A DNA stretch of 43,428 bases from an uncultured Bacteroidales bacterium (GCA_902760315.1 CACWFV010000029.1:1-43428), one strand, 5' to 3'. Positions 24,612 to 34,487 are shown, numbered from the stretch's first letter. Notes: a model not told the origin generated them from the letters alone. Translations and numbers: made by a program.

Positions 24612-25610
24612 ATGGAATTTGCCAACAAAGAATATTTGTTCCTACTGCTCCTGTTGATACCTTATCTTATATGGTATCTGATGTACAGGAAAAAGAGCGA
24701 GCCAACGATGCGCATGAGTGATACGATGGCCTATCGTTATGCACCCCGCTCCTGGAAAGTAGTACTGATGCCTATTCAGCCCATACTGCGAATGGTCGTT
24801 TTCGTATTGATCGTTTTGGTGCTGGCACGGCCTCAAACCCAGAACTCCTGGAAAAACAAGACAATGGAGGGTATTGACATCATGTTGGCCATGGACGTAT
24901 CGACATCCATGCTGGCCGAAGATCTCAAGCCTAACCGTATGGAAGCCGCCAAGCAGGTGGCTGCCGAGTTCATTACGGGGCGCCCTAACGACAATATCGG
25001 ATTGTCCATATTTGCTGGCGAGGCTTTCACCCAGTGCCCAATGACTACAGACCATGCGTCGCTCCTGAATCTGTTGCAGAATGTCCGTACTGATATCGCC
25101 CAACGCGGTCTGATAGAAGATGGTACCGCCATCGGCATGGGACTGGCTAATGCCGTTTCCCGCCTGAAAGACTCCAAGGCTAAGAGCCGGGTGGTCATTC
25201 TGTTGACTGACGGCAGTAACAACCGTGGCGACCTCTCACCCATGACGGCAGCAGAGATTGCCAAGAGTTTTGGCATTCGCGTCTACACCATCGGTGTGGG
25301 TACCAATAAGGTAGCTCCATATCCGATGACGGTAGCCGGTGGCGTACAGTATGTCAATATCCCTGTGGAGATTGATACCAAGACGCTGAGTGATATTGCT
25401 GCCTCCACTAATGGCGACTTCTATCGCGCCACGAATAATAAGGAGTTGCAGCAAATCTATAAGGAAATTGACAAGATGGAGAAATCGAAGCTGAACGTCA
25501 AGAAGTTTAGTAAGCGTTACGAAGCCTACCAGCCCTTTGCCGTAGCTGCCGTTCTGCTACTGCTGTTGGAGATGTTGCTGCGAATAACCATCTTCAGAAA
25601 ACTCCCATAA
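24612..25610 (+). CDS. batA: BatA, VWA-domain membrane protein
   Basis: A 332-residue protein named after the Bacteroides aerotolerance operon. Two N-terminal membrane helices (LFLLLLLIPYLIWYLMY and MVVFVLIVLVLARPQ) precede a von Willebrand A domain with the MIDAS motif DVSTS at about residue 95, a TDGSN turn and a C-terminal helix. The ATG at 24612 is preferred over one at 24564, since the latter lies inside the previous gene and adds 16 residues that relatives lack. The gene begins one base after the previous stop. Confidence 0.9.
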   Translation: MEFANKEYLFLLLLLIPYLIWYLMYRKKSEPTMRMSDTMAYRYAPRSWKVVLMPIQPILRMVVFVLIVLVLARPQTQNSWKNKTMEGIDIMLAMDVSTSMLAEDLKPNRMEAAKQVAAEFITGRPNDNIGLSIFAGEAFTQCPMTTDHASLLNLLQNVRTDIAQRGLIEDGTAIGMGLANAVSRLKDSKAKSRVVILLTDGSNNRGDLSPMTAAEIAKSFGIRVYTIGVGTNKVAPYPMTVAGGVQYVNIPVEIDTKTLSDIAASTNGDFYRATNNKELQQIYKEIDKMEKSKLNVKKFSKRYEAYQPFAVAAVLLLLLEMLLRITIFRKLP

Positions 25611-25657
25611 CAATTGATATAGTAACCCGATAATAGTCAAAATAGCAAGTTAACTCG

Positions 25658-27346
25658 ATGTTTAGATTCGAAGACCCTATATACCTCTTTCTGTTAGCTG
25701 TCATTCCTTTGTTGGCAGCGTTGCGTTGGTTGATGGTATATCAACAGAAGAAACGGCTGCGCCGTTTTGGTGATCCGGAGTTGGTCAAGGAATTGATGCC
25801 TGACGTATCTCGCTTTCGCCCAATGGTTAAGTTCGGCATCCTGCTGTTGGCCTTAGCCTTGCTCATTGTAATGCTGGCTCGTCCACAGTTTGGTACCAAG
25901 ATAAGTCGTGAGAAACGAACAGGTATAGAGACCATTATTGCCATGGACATTAGCAACTCGATGCTGGCAGAGGATGTGACACCCAGTCGTTTGGACCGTT
26001 CGAAGATGATGGTCGAGAATCTGGTTGACAACTTTACCAACGACAAGATAGGACTTGTCGTTTTTGCGGGCGATGCCTTCATCCAGTTGCCTATTACCAG
26101 CGACTATGTTTCAGCTAAGATGTTTCTGTCAAGCATCGACCCGTCTATGATAGCCACCCAAGGCACTGATATCGCCACTGCAATATCTATGGCGTCACAT
26201 AGTTTTACCCAGCAAGAGGGCATTGGTAAGGCTATCATTGTCATCACTGATGGTGAAGACCATGAAGGAGGTGCTATCGATGCAGCCAAGGAAGCCAAAG
26301 ACCGTGGACACCATGTCTATGTTTTGGGAGTAGGCTCTCCCAAAGGTGCACCTATACCTACTGGCAATGGCGACTATATGAAAGACAATACCGGTCAGAC
26401 CGTGATGACAGGTCTCAACGAAGAGATGTGTCGTCAGATAGCAGAGGCGGGTGGTGGTGCCTATATCCATGTGGAAAACAATAGCAGTGCCCAGGAGAAA
26501 CTGGACGAGGAATTGGGCAAGCTGGCCAAGAAAGAAACTGAAACCACTATCTATAGCGAATACGACGAGCAATTCCAGGCTGTAGGTATTCTAGCCTTGC
26601 TACTACTAATCCTTGAGGCTTGTTTGCTGGATGTCAAGAATCCATTGCTGAAGAATGTCTCATTATTTAAGAGAAAGAAGATAGCCACTCTATTTCTTCT
26701 TCTCGTCAGTGCCGTTACTGCCAGTGCCCAGAGTGACCGTCACTTTGTGCAGCAAGGCAATAAGCAGTTTCATGCCGGCAACTATGCTGATGCAGAGGTG
26801 TCATACCGTAAAGCTATCGAGAAGAATCCCCGCAATCCTCAGGCAGTCTACAACTTGGGTGTTGCTCTGATGAAACAGCAGAAGGATTCTGCTGCTGTTC
26901 AGCAGTTTATGGATGCGGGTAAGCTTGAGACCAATCCATTGCGTCGCGCTCAGTCGTACCACAATGCAGGCGTCATCTGTCAAGGTAAGAAGATGTATGG
27001 TGAAGCAATAGACGTCTATAAGGAAGCACTGCGCAATAATCCTGCCGACGATGAGACACGCTACAACCTGGAACTCTGTAAACGCCAGCAGAAGCAGCAG
27101 CAACAACAGCAGCAGAAGCAAGACCAGAAGCAGCAGAAGAAGCAAGACCAGAAGCAGCAACAAAAGCAAGAACAGCAGCAAAAGAAAGCCGAGCAGCAAC
27201 AACAGCAGAAGCAGGAACAGCAGATGAGTCGCGAGAATGCTGAGCAGATGTTGAACGCTGCCATGCAAGAAGAAAAACAGACCCAACAACGTATGAAGAA
27301 AGCCCAGCAACAGCCTAATCGTCGTAAGTTGGATAAAAATTGGTAA
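25658..27346 (+). CDS. batB-batC: BatB-BatC fusion: VWA domain joined to a TPR protein
   Basis: A 562-residue protein. Residues 1-335 are BatB: two membrane helices, a VWA domain with DISNS at about 97 and a TDGEDHEGG turn, and a third helix. Residues 338-356 read KRKKIATLFLLLVSAVTASA, a full signal peptide with an ASA/Q cleavage site. BatC follows, with two or three TPR units (GNKQFHAGNYADAEVSYRKA and similar) and a Gln/Lys-rich tail. The basic loop after helix 1 (QQKKRLRRF) favours a periplasmic VWA domain. The internal signal would then put the TPR part in the periplasm too, perhaps freed by signal peptidase. In B. fragilis the two are separate genes. Confidence 0.88.
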   Translation: MFRFEDPIYLFLLAVIPLLAALRWLMVYQQKKRLRRFGDPELVKELMPDVSRFRPMVKFGILLLALALLIVMLARPQFGTKISREKRTGIETIIAMDISNSMLAEDVTPSRLDRSKMMVENLVDNFTNDKIGLVVFAGDAFIQLPITSDYVSAKMFLSSIDPSMIATQGTDIATAISMASHSFTQQEGIGKAIIVITDGEDHEGGAIDAAKEAKDRGHHVYVLGVGSPKGAPIPTGNGDYMKDNTGQTVMTGLNEEMCRQIAEAGGGAYIHVENNSSAQEKLDEELGKLAKKETETTIYSEYDEQFQAVGILALLLLILEACLLDVKNPLLKNVSLFKRKKIATLFLLLVSAVTASAQSDRHFVQQGNKQFHAGNYADAEVSYRKAIEKNPRNPQAVYNLGVALMKQQKDSAAVQQFMDAGKLETNPLRRAQSYHNAGVICQGKKMYGEAIDVYKEALRNNPADDETRYNLELCKRQQKQQQQQQQKQDQKQQKKQDQKQQQKQEQQQKKAEQQQQQKQEQQMSRENAEQMLNAAMQEEKQTQQRMKKAQQQPNRRKLDKNW

Positions 27347-27356
27347 TGTAAGAGAC

Positions 27357-29927
27357 ATGAAAAAATATACAACACTGATATTGTTACTGATGATGGTAGT
27401 CGGCGCAGTTGCGCAGACACTGACAGGCAGAGCTCCCTCACAAGTTGCTGTGGGTGAGCAGTTCAGGCTTACCTATACCATTAATACCCAGGACGTTCGG
27501 GGTTTCCGGGCTGGCCATATTCCTGATGAACTGGAAGTACTGATGGGGCCAAGTACTTCTACTCAGTCCAGTTTTCAGATGGTCAACGGACATACGTCGA
27601 GTACATCGTCTGTCACCTATACATATATCGTTGTAGCCAACAAGAATGGTACCTATACCATTCCTGCAGCTCATGCCACTGTTGATGGAAAAACGGTCAC
27701 TTCCAATGAGATACGCATCAAAGTCAGTGGCCAGGCCCAACAGAGTGGTCGCCAGCATAGCCGGCAGCAGGGTGGGGGCAATGGTGAGCTACGTCCGGCT
27801 GGCAGTACTATTTCCGGTAGCGACCTCTTTATCCATGTCAGTGCCTCTAAGCAGCATGTACGCGAGCAAGAGCCGATACTGCTTACTTACAAGGTATATA
27901 CCTTAGTAGGTCTCACACAGTTAAGCGGTAAGATGCCCGATTTGAAGAGTTTCTACACCCGCGAAGTCCCCTTGCCACAAGAGAAGAGTTTCAAAATAGA
28001 GACCTTCAATGGCCGTCAGTACCGCACCGTTACTTGGCAACAGTATGTCATGTTTCCGCAGGCTACGGGCAAACTGGAGATACCTTCTATTACCTATGAT
28101 GGTATAGTTGTTCAGCAAAACCGCAATGTTGACCCCTTTGAGGCTTTCTTCAATGGTGGGTCTGGCTATATAGAAGTCAAAAAGCAAATCAAGGCTCCCG
28201 CCATCAGCATTCATGTAGATCCGCTTCCTCAGCGTCCTGCCAACTTCTCTGGTGGTGTTGGTTCGTTCAGCATCTCTGCTCAGATTGACAAGACAGAGTT
28301 AAAGGCCAATGATCCCATTAACCTGCGCGTCATAGTCTCCGGTGCTGGTAACATGAAGTTGCTCAAGCAACCAGAAGTAAAGATACCAAAAGATTTTGAT
28401 AGCTATGATGCTAAGGTCACTGATAAGACCAAACTCACTGTCAATGGTCTGGAGGGCAGCATCATCTACGACTTCCTGGCCGTTCCTCGTCATCAGGGTA
28501 CATTCGAGATTCCCCCCATTGAGTATACCTATTTTGATACCAAGAGCAATAATTATAAGACCGTCCGTACTGAGTCGTTTACACTGAAGGTGGCCAAAGG
28601 CGACGGACAGACTACCGTAGCTTCTTATACCAATCAGGAGGATGTCAAGCAGCTTACTCGTGATATTCGTTATATCCATACGGGCGATACGGAACAGCAT
28701 GGCGTCAATGATTACTTTTTCGGTTCTACCGCCTATTGGGTGTCGTTGGCAGCGCTGTTGTTTGCTTTCCTTTCGCTGTTTGTTATCTTCCGCCACCGTG
28801 CTATCGAGAATGCTAATATCGTCAAGCAGCGTGCTGGAAAGGCTAACAAGGTGGCTGTCAAACGTTTAAAGAAAGCTGCTAAACTGATGAAGGCCGGCAA
28901 AGACAGTGATTTCTATGATGAAGTTCTGCGTGCTCTTTGGGGCTATATCGGTGATAAACTGAATATGCCCGTCGACCAACTGACCCGCGACAATGTTCGT
29001 GACCAGTTGCAGGCTTATAACGTCACTGACGAGACCATCAACCAGTTTATCGGTGCCCTCGATGAATGTGAGTTTGCCCGATATGCTCCTGGCGACGCTA
29101 CCGGTAATATGAATAAGGTTTACGATGCCGCTATCTCGGCTATCACTCAGATTGCAAACACCATGAAGAAGTCGAAGAATGTCTCTCCCCATGCCGTTAT
29201 TCTGCTACTGTTGTTGATGTTGCCTCTCGTTTCTACTGCGGCAACTAAAACCGACGCAGACAGCCTCTATGCTGCTGAACACTATCAGCAGGCCGCCCAG
29301 TGTTACGAGTCAGTGCTGAAAAACGGTGTCTCAGCAGATCTCTACTATAATCTCGGCAACTGCTATTATCGCATGGACGACATGACGCGTGCCGTACTCA
29401 ACTACGAGCGTGCCTTGTTGCTTTCGCCTGGCGACCGTGACGTACGTCTAAATTTGCAGATGGCTCGTTCCAAGACCATTGACAAGATTGTACCTGAGTC
29501 TGAGATGTTCTTTGTTACGTGGTACCACTCATTGATTAATCTGATGAGTGTCGACGGTTGGGCGCGCTTGGCACTGGTGTCATTGGTTATTGCCATCATT
29601 TTGGCTTTGGCCTACCTTTTCAGTGATTTAATCTGGCTTCGCAAGTTAGGATTCTTTGGAGGACTGCTGCTATTGCTTACTTTTGTTCTGAGCAATCTCT
29701 TTGCCTATCAGCAAAGTCAGGTGTTGGAACATCGTTCAGGAGCCATCATTATCCGTTCTGCCGTTAATGTGAAGAGTACGCCCGCCAGCAATGGTACTGA
29801 TTTGTTCATCCTGCATGAAGGTACAAAGGTAACCATTACAGACGCTTCCATGAAAGAGTGGCGTGAAATTCGCGTTGCTGACGGTAAGGAAGGATGGTTG
29901 CAGACGAAAGACATTGAGATTATCTGA
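27357..29927 (+). CDS. batD-batE: BatD-BatE fusion
   Basis: An 856-residue protein beginning 10 bases after the previous gene. Residues 1-20 are a signal peptide. Residues about 20-440 are beta-sandwich repeats of BatD, and a membrane helix at about 458-480 leads into a helical cytoplasmic domain. At residue 603 a second start-like segment (MKKSKNVSPHAVILLLLLML, ending LVSTAA) is a signal peptide in the middle of the chain. BatE follows: TPR units (YYNLGNCYYRMDDMTRAVLN), two membrane helices, and a C-terminal SH3-like domain (IIIRSAVNVKSTPASNGTDL). An ATG at 29163 could also start a separate BatE. Topology is consistent with the TPR and SH3 parts being periplasmic. Confidence 0.85.
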   Translation: MKKYTTLILLLMMVVGAVAQTLTGRAPSQVAVGEQFRLTYTINTQDVRGFRAGHIPDELEVLMGPSTSTQSSFQMVNGHTSSTSSVTYTYIVVANKNGTYTIPAAHATVDGKTVTSNEIRIKVSGQAQQSGRQHSRQQGGGNGELRPAGSTISGSDLFIHVSASKQHVREQEPILLTYKVYTLVGLTQLSGKMPDLKSFYTREVPLPQEKSFKIETFNGRQYRTVTWQQYVMFPQATGKLEIPSITYDGIVVQQNRNVDPFEAFFNGGSGYIEVKKQIKAPAISIHVDPLPQRPANFSGGVGSFSISAQIDKTELKANDPINLRVIVSGAGNMKLLKQPEVKIPKDFDSYDAKVTDKTKLTVNGLEGSIIYDFLAVPRHQGTFEIPPIEYTYFDTKSNNYKTVRTESFTLKVAKGDGQTTVASYTNQEDVKQLTRDIRYIHTGDTEQHGVNDYFFGSTAYWVSLAALLFAFLSLFVIFRHRAIENANIVKQRAGKANKVAVKRLKKAAKLMKAGKDSDFYDEVLRALWGYIGDKLNMPVDQLTRDNVRDQLQAYNVTDETINQFIGALDECEFARYAPGDATGNMNKVYDAAISAITQIANTMKKSKNVSPHAVILLLLLMLPLVSTAATKTDADSLYAAEHYQQAAQCYESVLKNGVSADLYYNLGNCYYRMDDMTRAVLNYERALLLSPGDRDVRLNLQMARSKTIDKIVPESEMFFVTWYHSLINLMSVDGWARLALVSLVIAIILALAYLFSDLIWLRKLGFFGGLLLLLTFVLSNLFAYQQSQVLEHRSGAIIIRSAVNVKSTPASNGTDLFILHEGTKVTITDASMKEWREIRVADGKEGWLQTKDIEII

Positions 29928-29947
29928 CCCTAGAGTGTTGAACGATA

Positions 29948-30607
29948 ATGATGGAAGAGATTATTCACTTAGACAAGCAATTGCTGTTACTGCTCAATGG
30001 CAGTGAATCGCTGTTCCTGGACTATGTCGTTTTGACATTGACCAATGCAAAGACGTGGATACCGCTCTATCTGGCATTGTTCTATGTACTATGGAAGACT
30101 TATCGCAATAACTGGTGCGAAATATTGCTGATACTCGCTGCTGCCGGACTGTGCGTGGTCTTAGCTGGCACAGTCGATGACACCATTGTCAAACCCTTGG
30201 TGGCCCGTTGGCGTCCTACCCACGACCCGGAGATAGGCCATCTGGTCGATGTAGCCAATGGATATCGTGGTGGCAATTACGGGTTTTTCTCTGCCCATGC
30301 TGCCAACACCTTCAGTATAGCGCTCTTCTTCTCCCTCTTGATGCGACATAGGTTGTTTGTTTGCTTCATGGTGGCTTGGTCGTTGGTGAACTGCTGGACA
30401 CGCATCTATCTTGGTGTCCACTATCCTGGCGACATCACCGTCGGTCTGCTCTGGGGAGCACTAGTAGGCTATGGCATCTATCGCCTCTATTGCCGCATCA
30501 CACTGCCAGCCCGTTACGATATGCGTTACCTCAGTGTACCCATCGTTGTACTATGTCTCACATTTGTCTATTCGCTGATACGGGCAACTATCATCACCTG
30601 GAGCTAA
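29948..30607 (+). CDS. PAP2-superfamily membrane phosphatase
   Basis: A 219-residue protein with about six membrane helices and the three acid-phosphatase motifs: KPLVARWRP, SAHAANT and TRIYLGVHYPGD. All the catalytic residues (Lys, Arg, the two His, Asp) are present. Such enzymes dephosphorylate undecaprenyl pyrophosphate or lipid phosphates in the periplasmic leaflet. It lies 20 bases after the Bat genes and probably ends that operon. The exact substrate cannot be told. Confidence 0.9.
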   Translation: MMEEIIHLDKQLLLLLNGSESLFLDYVVLTLTNAKTWIPLYLALFYVLWKTYRNNWCEILLILAAAGLCVVLAGTVDDTIVKPLVARWRPTHDPEIGHLVDVANGYRGGNYGFFSAHAANTFSIALFFSLLMRHRLFVCFMVAWSLVNCWTRIYLGVHYPGDITVGLLWGALVGYGIYRLYCRITLPARYDMRYLSVPIVVLCLTFVYSLIRATIITWS

Positions 30608-30612
30608 AGAAA

Positions 30613-30647
30613 AACGGGTAATTGCTTTGTGCTTTGCCCGATTTTTT
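30613..30647 (+). terminator. Probable terminator of the Bat/PAP2 operon
   Basis: CGGGTAA at about 30615-30621 can pair with TTTGCCCG at 30633-30640 (one G-U pair). A run of six T follows after an AT. It overlaps the upstream box of the pheT promoter, so the operon end and the next start are compressed into 50 bases. Confidence 0.55.
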
Positions 30648-30656
30648 GTAATTTTG
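30626..30656 (+). promoter_or_regulatory. Promoter of pheT (TTTG-19-TAATTTTG)
   Basis: TTTG at 30626-30629 and TAATTTTG at 30649-30656 are 19 bases apart. Transcription would start near 30663, about 25 bases before the ATG. Confidence 0.7.
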
Positions 30657-30687
30657 CACCCGATTTCTGAAAAATTATTTCATTGCA

Positions 30688-33141
30688 ATGAATATATCTT
30701 ATAAATGGTTAAAGGAATACGTTGACTTCGACTTGACACCGCAGCAGGTATGTGACGCACTGACGTCTACAGGTTTGGAGGTCGACGCACTTGAAGAAGT
30801 ACAAAGTATCAAGGGCGGTTTGAAGGGACTTTACGTCGGTCAGGTGTTGACTTGCGAGCCCCATCCAGACTCCGACCATCTGCACGTGACTACGGTAGAT
30901 TTAGGTAAGGAAGAACCTCAGCAGATTGTCTGTGGCGCACCGAATGTGGCTGCAGGCCAGAAAGTGATTGTTGCTGACCTTGGCTGTGTCCTTTACGATG
31001 GCGACAAAGAGTTTGTTATCAAGAAGTCTAAACTGCGTGGCGTCGAGTCGCTGGGCATGATTTGTGCCGAGGACGAGATTGGTATTGGCACTGACCATGC
31101 AGGCATCATCGTCTTGCCTGACGATGCTGTAGTAGGAACACCTGCCGCAGAGTATTACCATCTTGAGAGCGACTGGCTCATTGAGGTGGATATCACCGCC
31201 AACCGTGCCGATGCCCTCAGCCACTGGGGCGTGGCCCGCGACCTTTATGCGTGGCTCAAGCAAAATGGCTATCAGACTACGACCCATAAGCCCGGTGCAA
31301 CGGCTTTCACTGTCGATGACCACAACCTCCCTATTGATGTTGTCATAGAGAATACAGAAGCCTGCAAGCGCTACGCTTGTGTTAGTATCACGGGTTGCGA
31401 GGTCAAGGAGTCGCCGGAATGGTTGAAGAACAAACTGAGCGTAATAGGTCTGCGTCCAATCAACAATATCGTCGACATTACCAACTACGTGATGATGTCA
31501 CTTGGCCAGCCTCTGCACTGCTTCGATGCTGATATGGTGAAAGGCCACAAGATAGTGGTGAAGACCATGCCTGAGGGTACACCGTTCCAGACATTGGATG
31601 GAGTAGAACACAAGCTCTCTGACCGCGACTTGGCTATCTGTAATGCCGAGGAGCCTATGTGTATAGCCGGTGTCTTTGGAGGCAAGGGCAGTGGCACTTA
31701 CGAGACAACCAAGAACGTAGTGTTGGAGTCAGCCTACTTCCATCCTACATGGATTCGCAAGTCAGCACGTCGTCACGGACTGTCTACCGATGCTTCTTTC
31801 CGCTTCGAGCGTGGCATCGACCCCAATGGCACTATTGACGCCCTCATGTATGCTGCCCAGCTTTGCAAAGAGTTAGCCGGTGGCAAGGTGTCTATGGACA
31901 TCAAGGATGTCTATCCTGAAAAGATGCAGAATGCCATTGTCGACCTGCAGTACAGCTATGTCCATTCTCTTGTCGGCAAGGATATCCCTGTAGAAACCAT
32001 CAAGAGCATCTGCGACAGTCTGGAGATGAAGATCCTCAGTGAGACGGCTGAAGGCCTGAAGCTGGAAATTCCCGCATACCGCGTTGATGTGCAGCGTCCA
32101 TGCGACGTAGTGGAGGATATCTTGCGCATCTACGGATATAATAATGTGGAGATACCTACCCAACTCAAGTCAAGCCTTGTCATCAAGGGTGAGGAAGACC
32201 AGAAACACAAGTTGGCCAACCTCGTCAGCGAACAACTGGTGGGTGCCGGTTTCAATGAGATACTGAACAACTCGTTGAGCAAATCGTCGTACTACGACGA
32301 TGTACAGAGCCAGACGCTTGTTCACATTATGAATCCGCTGAGCAGCGACCTCAACGTCATGCGTGGCACTCTGCTCTTTGGCGGACTGGAGAGTATTGAG
32401 CACAATGCCAAGCGCAAGAATGCCAACTGCCGTTTCTTTGAGTTTGGCAACGTCTATAGCTTTGACCCAGACAAGGAAAATCAGGACAACCCCATGCTGG
32501 CCTATAAGGAACAGTACCACATGGCCATCTGGATGACTGGCAAACGCGTTGAGGGTTCATGGGCTCATCAGAATGAGGATACACAGTTTGCTGAACTTGA
32601 CGCTCACGTTGACAATATTCTGGCGCGTATTGGTGTGCAGGCTGGCATGCTGGTTCGCAAGAAGTCCGAGAACCCCATATTCGCAGCCGGTCTCACCATT
32701 GAGAATCGTGGCGGCAAGCAACTCATTGAACTAGGAGTGCTGACCAAGAAGTTGCAGAAGCAGTTCGACATCGATACCACCGTATATTATGCTGAACTCA
32801 ACTGGACGGCTCTGATGAAAGTTATCCGCAAGCAGAAGGTGCTCTATACCGAGATTGCCAAGTATCCGGCCGTCAGCCGCGACCTGGCTCTGCTCATTGA
32901 CAAGAGCGTAGAGTTTGCCCAGATTGAGCAGATAGCCCGTCAGACGGAGAAGAAGCTACTGAAGAAAGTAGAACTCTTCGATGTCTATGAGGGCGACAAA
33001 CTGCCTCAGGGCAAGAAGTCGTATGCCGTTAACTTCATTCTGCAGGATGCTGAGAAGACCATGGGTGATAAGCAGATTGATGCTATCATGCAGAAACTCA
33101 TCCAGAACCTGAAGAAGCAGTTGGGTGCCGAGTTAAGATGA
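30688..33141 (+). CDS. pheT: Phenylalanine-tRNA ligase beta subunit
   Basis: An 817-residue cytosolic subunit of the alpha2-beta2 synthetase, which attaches phenylalanine to its tRNA. The order is as expected: a tRNA-binding (OB-like) domain with GLYVGQVLTCEPHPDSDHLHV, the B3/4 editing domain, B5, a catalytic-like core and the C-terminal FDX-ACB domain (YPAVSRDLALLIDKSVEFAQ). The length is normal. The alpha subunit gene is not in the window. Confidence 0.96.
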   Translation: MNISYKWLKEYVDFDLTPQQVCDALTSTGLEVDALEEVQSIKGGLKGLYVGQVLTCEPHPDSDHLHVTTVDLGKEEPQQIVCGAPNVAAGQKVIVADLGCVLYDGDKEFVIKKSKLRGVESLGMICAEDEIGIGTDHAGIIVLPDDAVVGTPAAEYYHLESDWLIEVDITANRADALSHWGVARDLYAWLKQNGYQTTTHKPGATAFTVDDHNLPIDVVIENTEACKRYACVSITGCEVKESPEWLKNKLSVIGLRPINNIVDITNYVMMSLGQPLHCFDADMVKGHKIVVKTMPEGTPFQTLDGVEHKLSDRDLAICNAEEPMCIAGVFGGKGSGTYETTKNVVLESAYFHPTWIRKSARRHGLSTDASFRFERGIDPNGTIDALMYAAQLCKELAGGKVSMDIKDVYPEKMQNAIVDLQYSYVHSLVGKDIPVETIKSICDSLEMKILSETAEGLKLEIPAYRVDVQRPCDVVEDILRIYGYNNVEIPTQLKSSLVIKGEEDQKHKLANLVSEQLVGAGFNEILNNSLSKSSYYDDVQSQTLVHIMNPLSSDLNVMRGTLLFGGLESIEHNAKRKNANCRFFEFGNVYSFDPDKENQDNPMLAYKEQYHMAIWMTGKRVEGSWAHQNEDTQFAELDAHVDNILARIGVQAGMLVRKKSENPIFAAGLTIENRGGKQLIELGVLTKKLQKQFDIDTTVYYAELNWTALMKVIRKQKVLYTEIAKYPAVSRDLALLIDKSVEFAQIEQIARQTEKKLLKKVELFDVYEGDKLPQGKKSYAVNFILQDAEKTMGDKQIDAIMQKLIQNLKKQLGAELR

Positions 33142-33282
33142 TTTACAATTTTGATAATTTACAATTCACGATTGATTGAGCAATAGTTTTGACTTGTTTT
33201 ATTTTTCGTCGGTCAGTAAGTTGTCAAATAGTAAAATGGTTAAATAAGTCGTAAATAGTAAACAGTAAAATTGTAAATAACA

Positions 33283-34020
33283 ATGGGAAGAGCATTTGAA
33301 TACCGTAAAGCTACAAAGCTGAAGAGATGGGGTCACATGGCCAAGACGTTTACCAAGATTGGCAAGCAGATAGCTATTGCTGTCAAGGCCGGCGGTCCTG
33401 ACCCCGACATGAACCCCGCACTGCGTGCCTGCATTGCTAACGCCAAGCGCGAGAACATGCCAAAGGACAATATCGAGCGTGCCATCAAGAATGCCATGGG
33501 TAAAGACCATGCAGACTATAAAGAGGTCACCTACGAGGGATATGGTCCTCATGGTGTTGCCATCTTTGTGGAGACACTGACAGACAACACTACACGTACT
33601 GTTGGTGATGTACGTTCCGTGTTCAACAAGTTCAATGGCAACCTGGGAACTCAGGGTTCCCTCTCGTTCCTCTTTGACCACAAGGCTGTCTTTACCTTTA
33701 AGAAGAAGGACGGACTGGATATGGACGACATGATTCTGGAACTCATCGACTTCGGAGTCGAGGATGAGTACGACGAGGATGACGAGGAAGGCAGCGTTAC
33801 CATCTATGGCGACCCCTCATCGTTTGCCGCCATCCAGAAGTATCTGGAGGAGAATGGTTTCGAGGTCACCGGCGCCGAGTTCACCCGTATTCCCAACGAC
33901 TTGAAGGACGTCACTGCCGAGGAGCGTGAGACCATCGACAAGATGATTGAGAAATTGGAAGATTTCGACGACGTTCAGACCGTCTACACCAACATGAAGC
34001 CGGAGCCTGTCGAGGAGTAG
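33283..34020 (+). CDS. YebC/TACO1-family protein
   Basis: A 245-residue protein. MGRAFEYRKATKLKRWGHMAKTF at the start, GGPDPDMNPALRACIANAKR and the following NMPKDNIERAI are family signatures. YebC proteins were first described as transcription regulators, and some members help ribosomes through polyproline stretches. Which role applies here is not clear. The 140-base gap before it holds AT-rich repeats of TAAATAGTAAA and a possible -7 box, TAGTTTTG, at 33184-33191. A bidirectional terminator follows. Confidence 0.93.
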   Translation: MGRAFEYRKATKLKRWGHMAKTFTKIGKQIAIAVKAGGPDPDMNPALRACIANAKRENMPKDNIERAIKNAMGKDHADYKEVTYEGYGPHGVAIFVETLTDNTTRTVGDVRSVFNKFNGNLGTQGSLSFLFDHKAVFTFKKKDGLDMDDMILELIDFGVEDEYDEDDEEGSVTIYGDPSSFAAIQKYLEENGFEVTGAEFTRIPNDLKDVTAEERETIDKMIEKLEDFDDVQTVYTNMKPEPVEE

Positions 34021-34070
34021 TAGTTGGCTGTTATCTGTTGACTATTGGCTGTAGGCTATTAGCTACAGGC

Positions 34071-34463
34071 TTAACGATAATCGTTTTTGCGGAACGTTGC
34101 TTCAAAAAGCTTCGTTCCGCTATTTTTTGCAGAATAGTATACGTATCGGAAGCTGTATCCTTCGTCCTTGTATAGCTTCAGGTTCGTTGAGTTCTTTACC
34201 TCTAAAAGCAGACTCTCCCGCGGATTGTTTCTGTTGATGACCAATGAATCGTCCAGGTTGCCACTCAGCGTGTAGTGATAGCCAATGGTCAGTGTCTGAC
34301 GGTCGAAACTCATGCTGTCCATCACAATGTCCTGTGCTATCTGTGCTGGGCAGTGCTTTGCGGTGTATTCCTTAGCCTCGCGTGCACAACGTTCCTCCAG
34401 TGACTCCTGACAGGCGGTCAGCAGCATGGTGGCTGCTAATGCTGATAATATAACTTTCTTCAT
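34071..34463 (-). CDS. Small lipoprotein of unknown function
   Basis: A 130-residue predicted lipoprotein. MKKVILSALAATMLLTACQE is a clear signal with the lipobox LTAC. The rest is a small beta-rich domain (SFDRQTLTIGYHYTLSGNLD) without a family I recognise. The ATG at 34463 is used because it starts the signal; an in-frame ATG at 34520 would put hydrophobic residues ahead of it. A -7 box lies 25 bases upstream. Confidence 0.65.
   Translation of the reverse strand: MKKVILSALAATMLLTACQESLEERCAREAKEYTAKHCPAQIAQDIVMDSMSFDRQTLTIGYHYTLSGNLDDSLVINRNNPRESLLLEVKNSTNLKLYKDEGYSFRYVYYSAKNSGTKLFEATFRKNDYR
34089..34128 (+). terminator. Terminator downstream of the YebC gene, inside a convergent gene
   Basis: GCGGAACG at 34089-34096 pairs with CGTTCCGC at 34113-34120, with an inner GCT/AGC match, and a run of six T is at 34123-34128. 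It lies within the 3' end of the convergent minus-strand lipoprotein gene. Confidence 0.6.
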
Positions 34464-34487
34464 TTTGCTCTGATGTTCTATTGTCTG

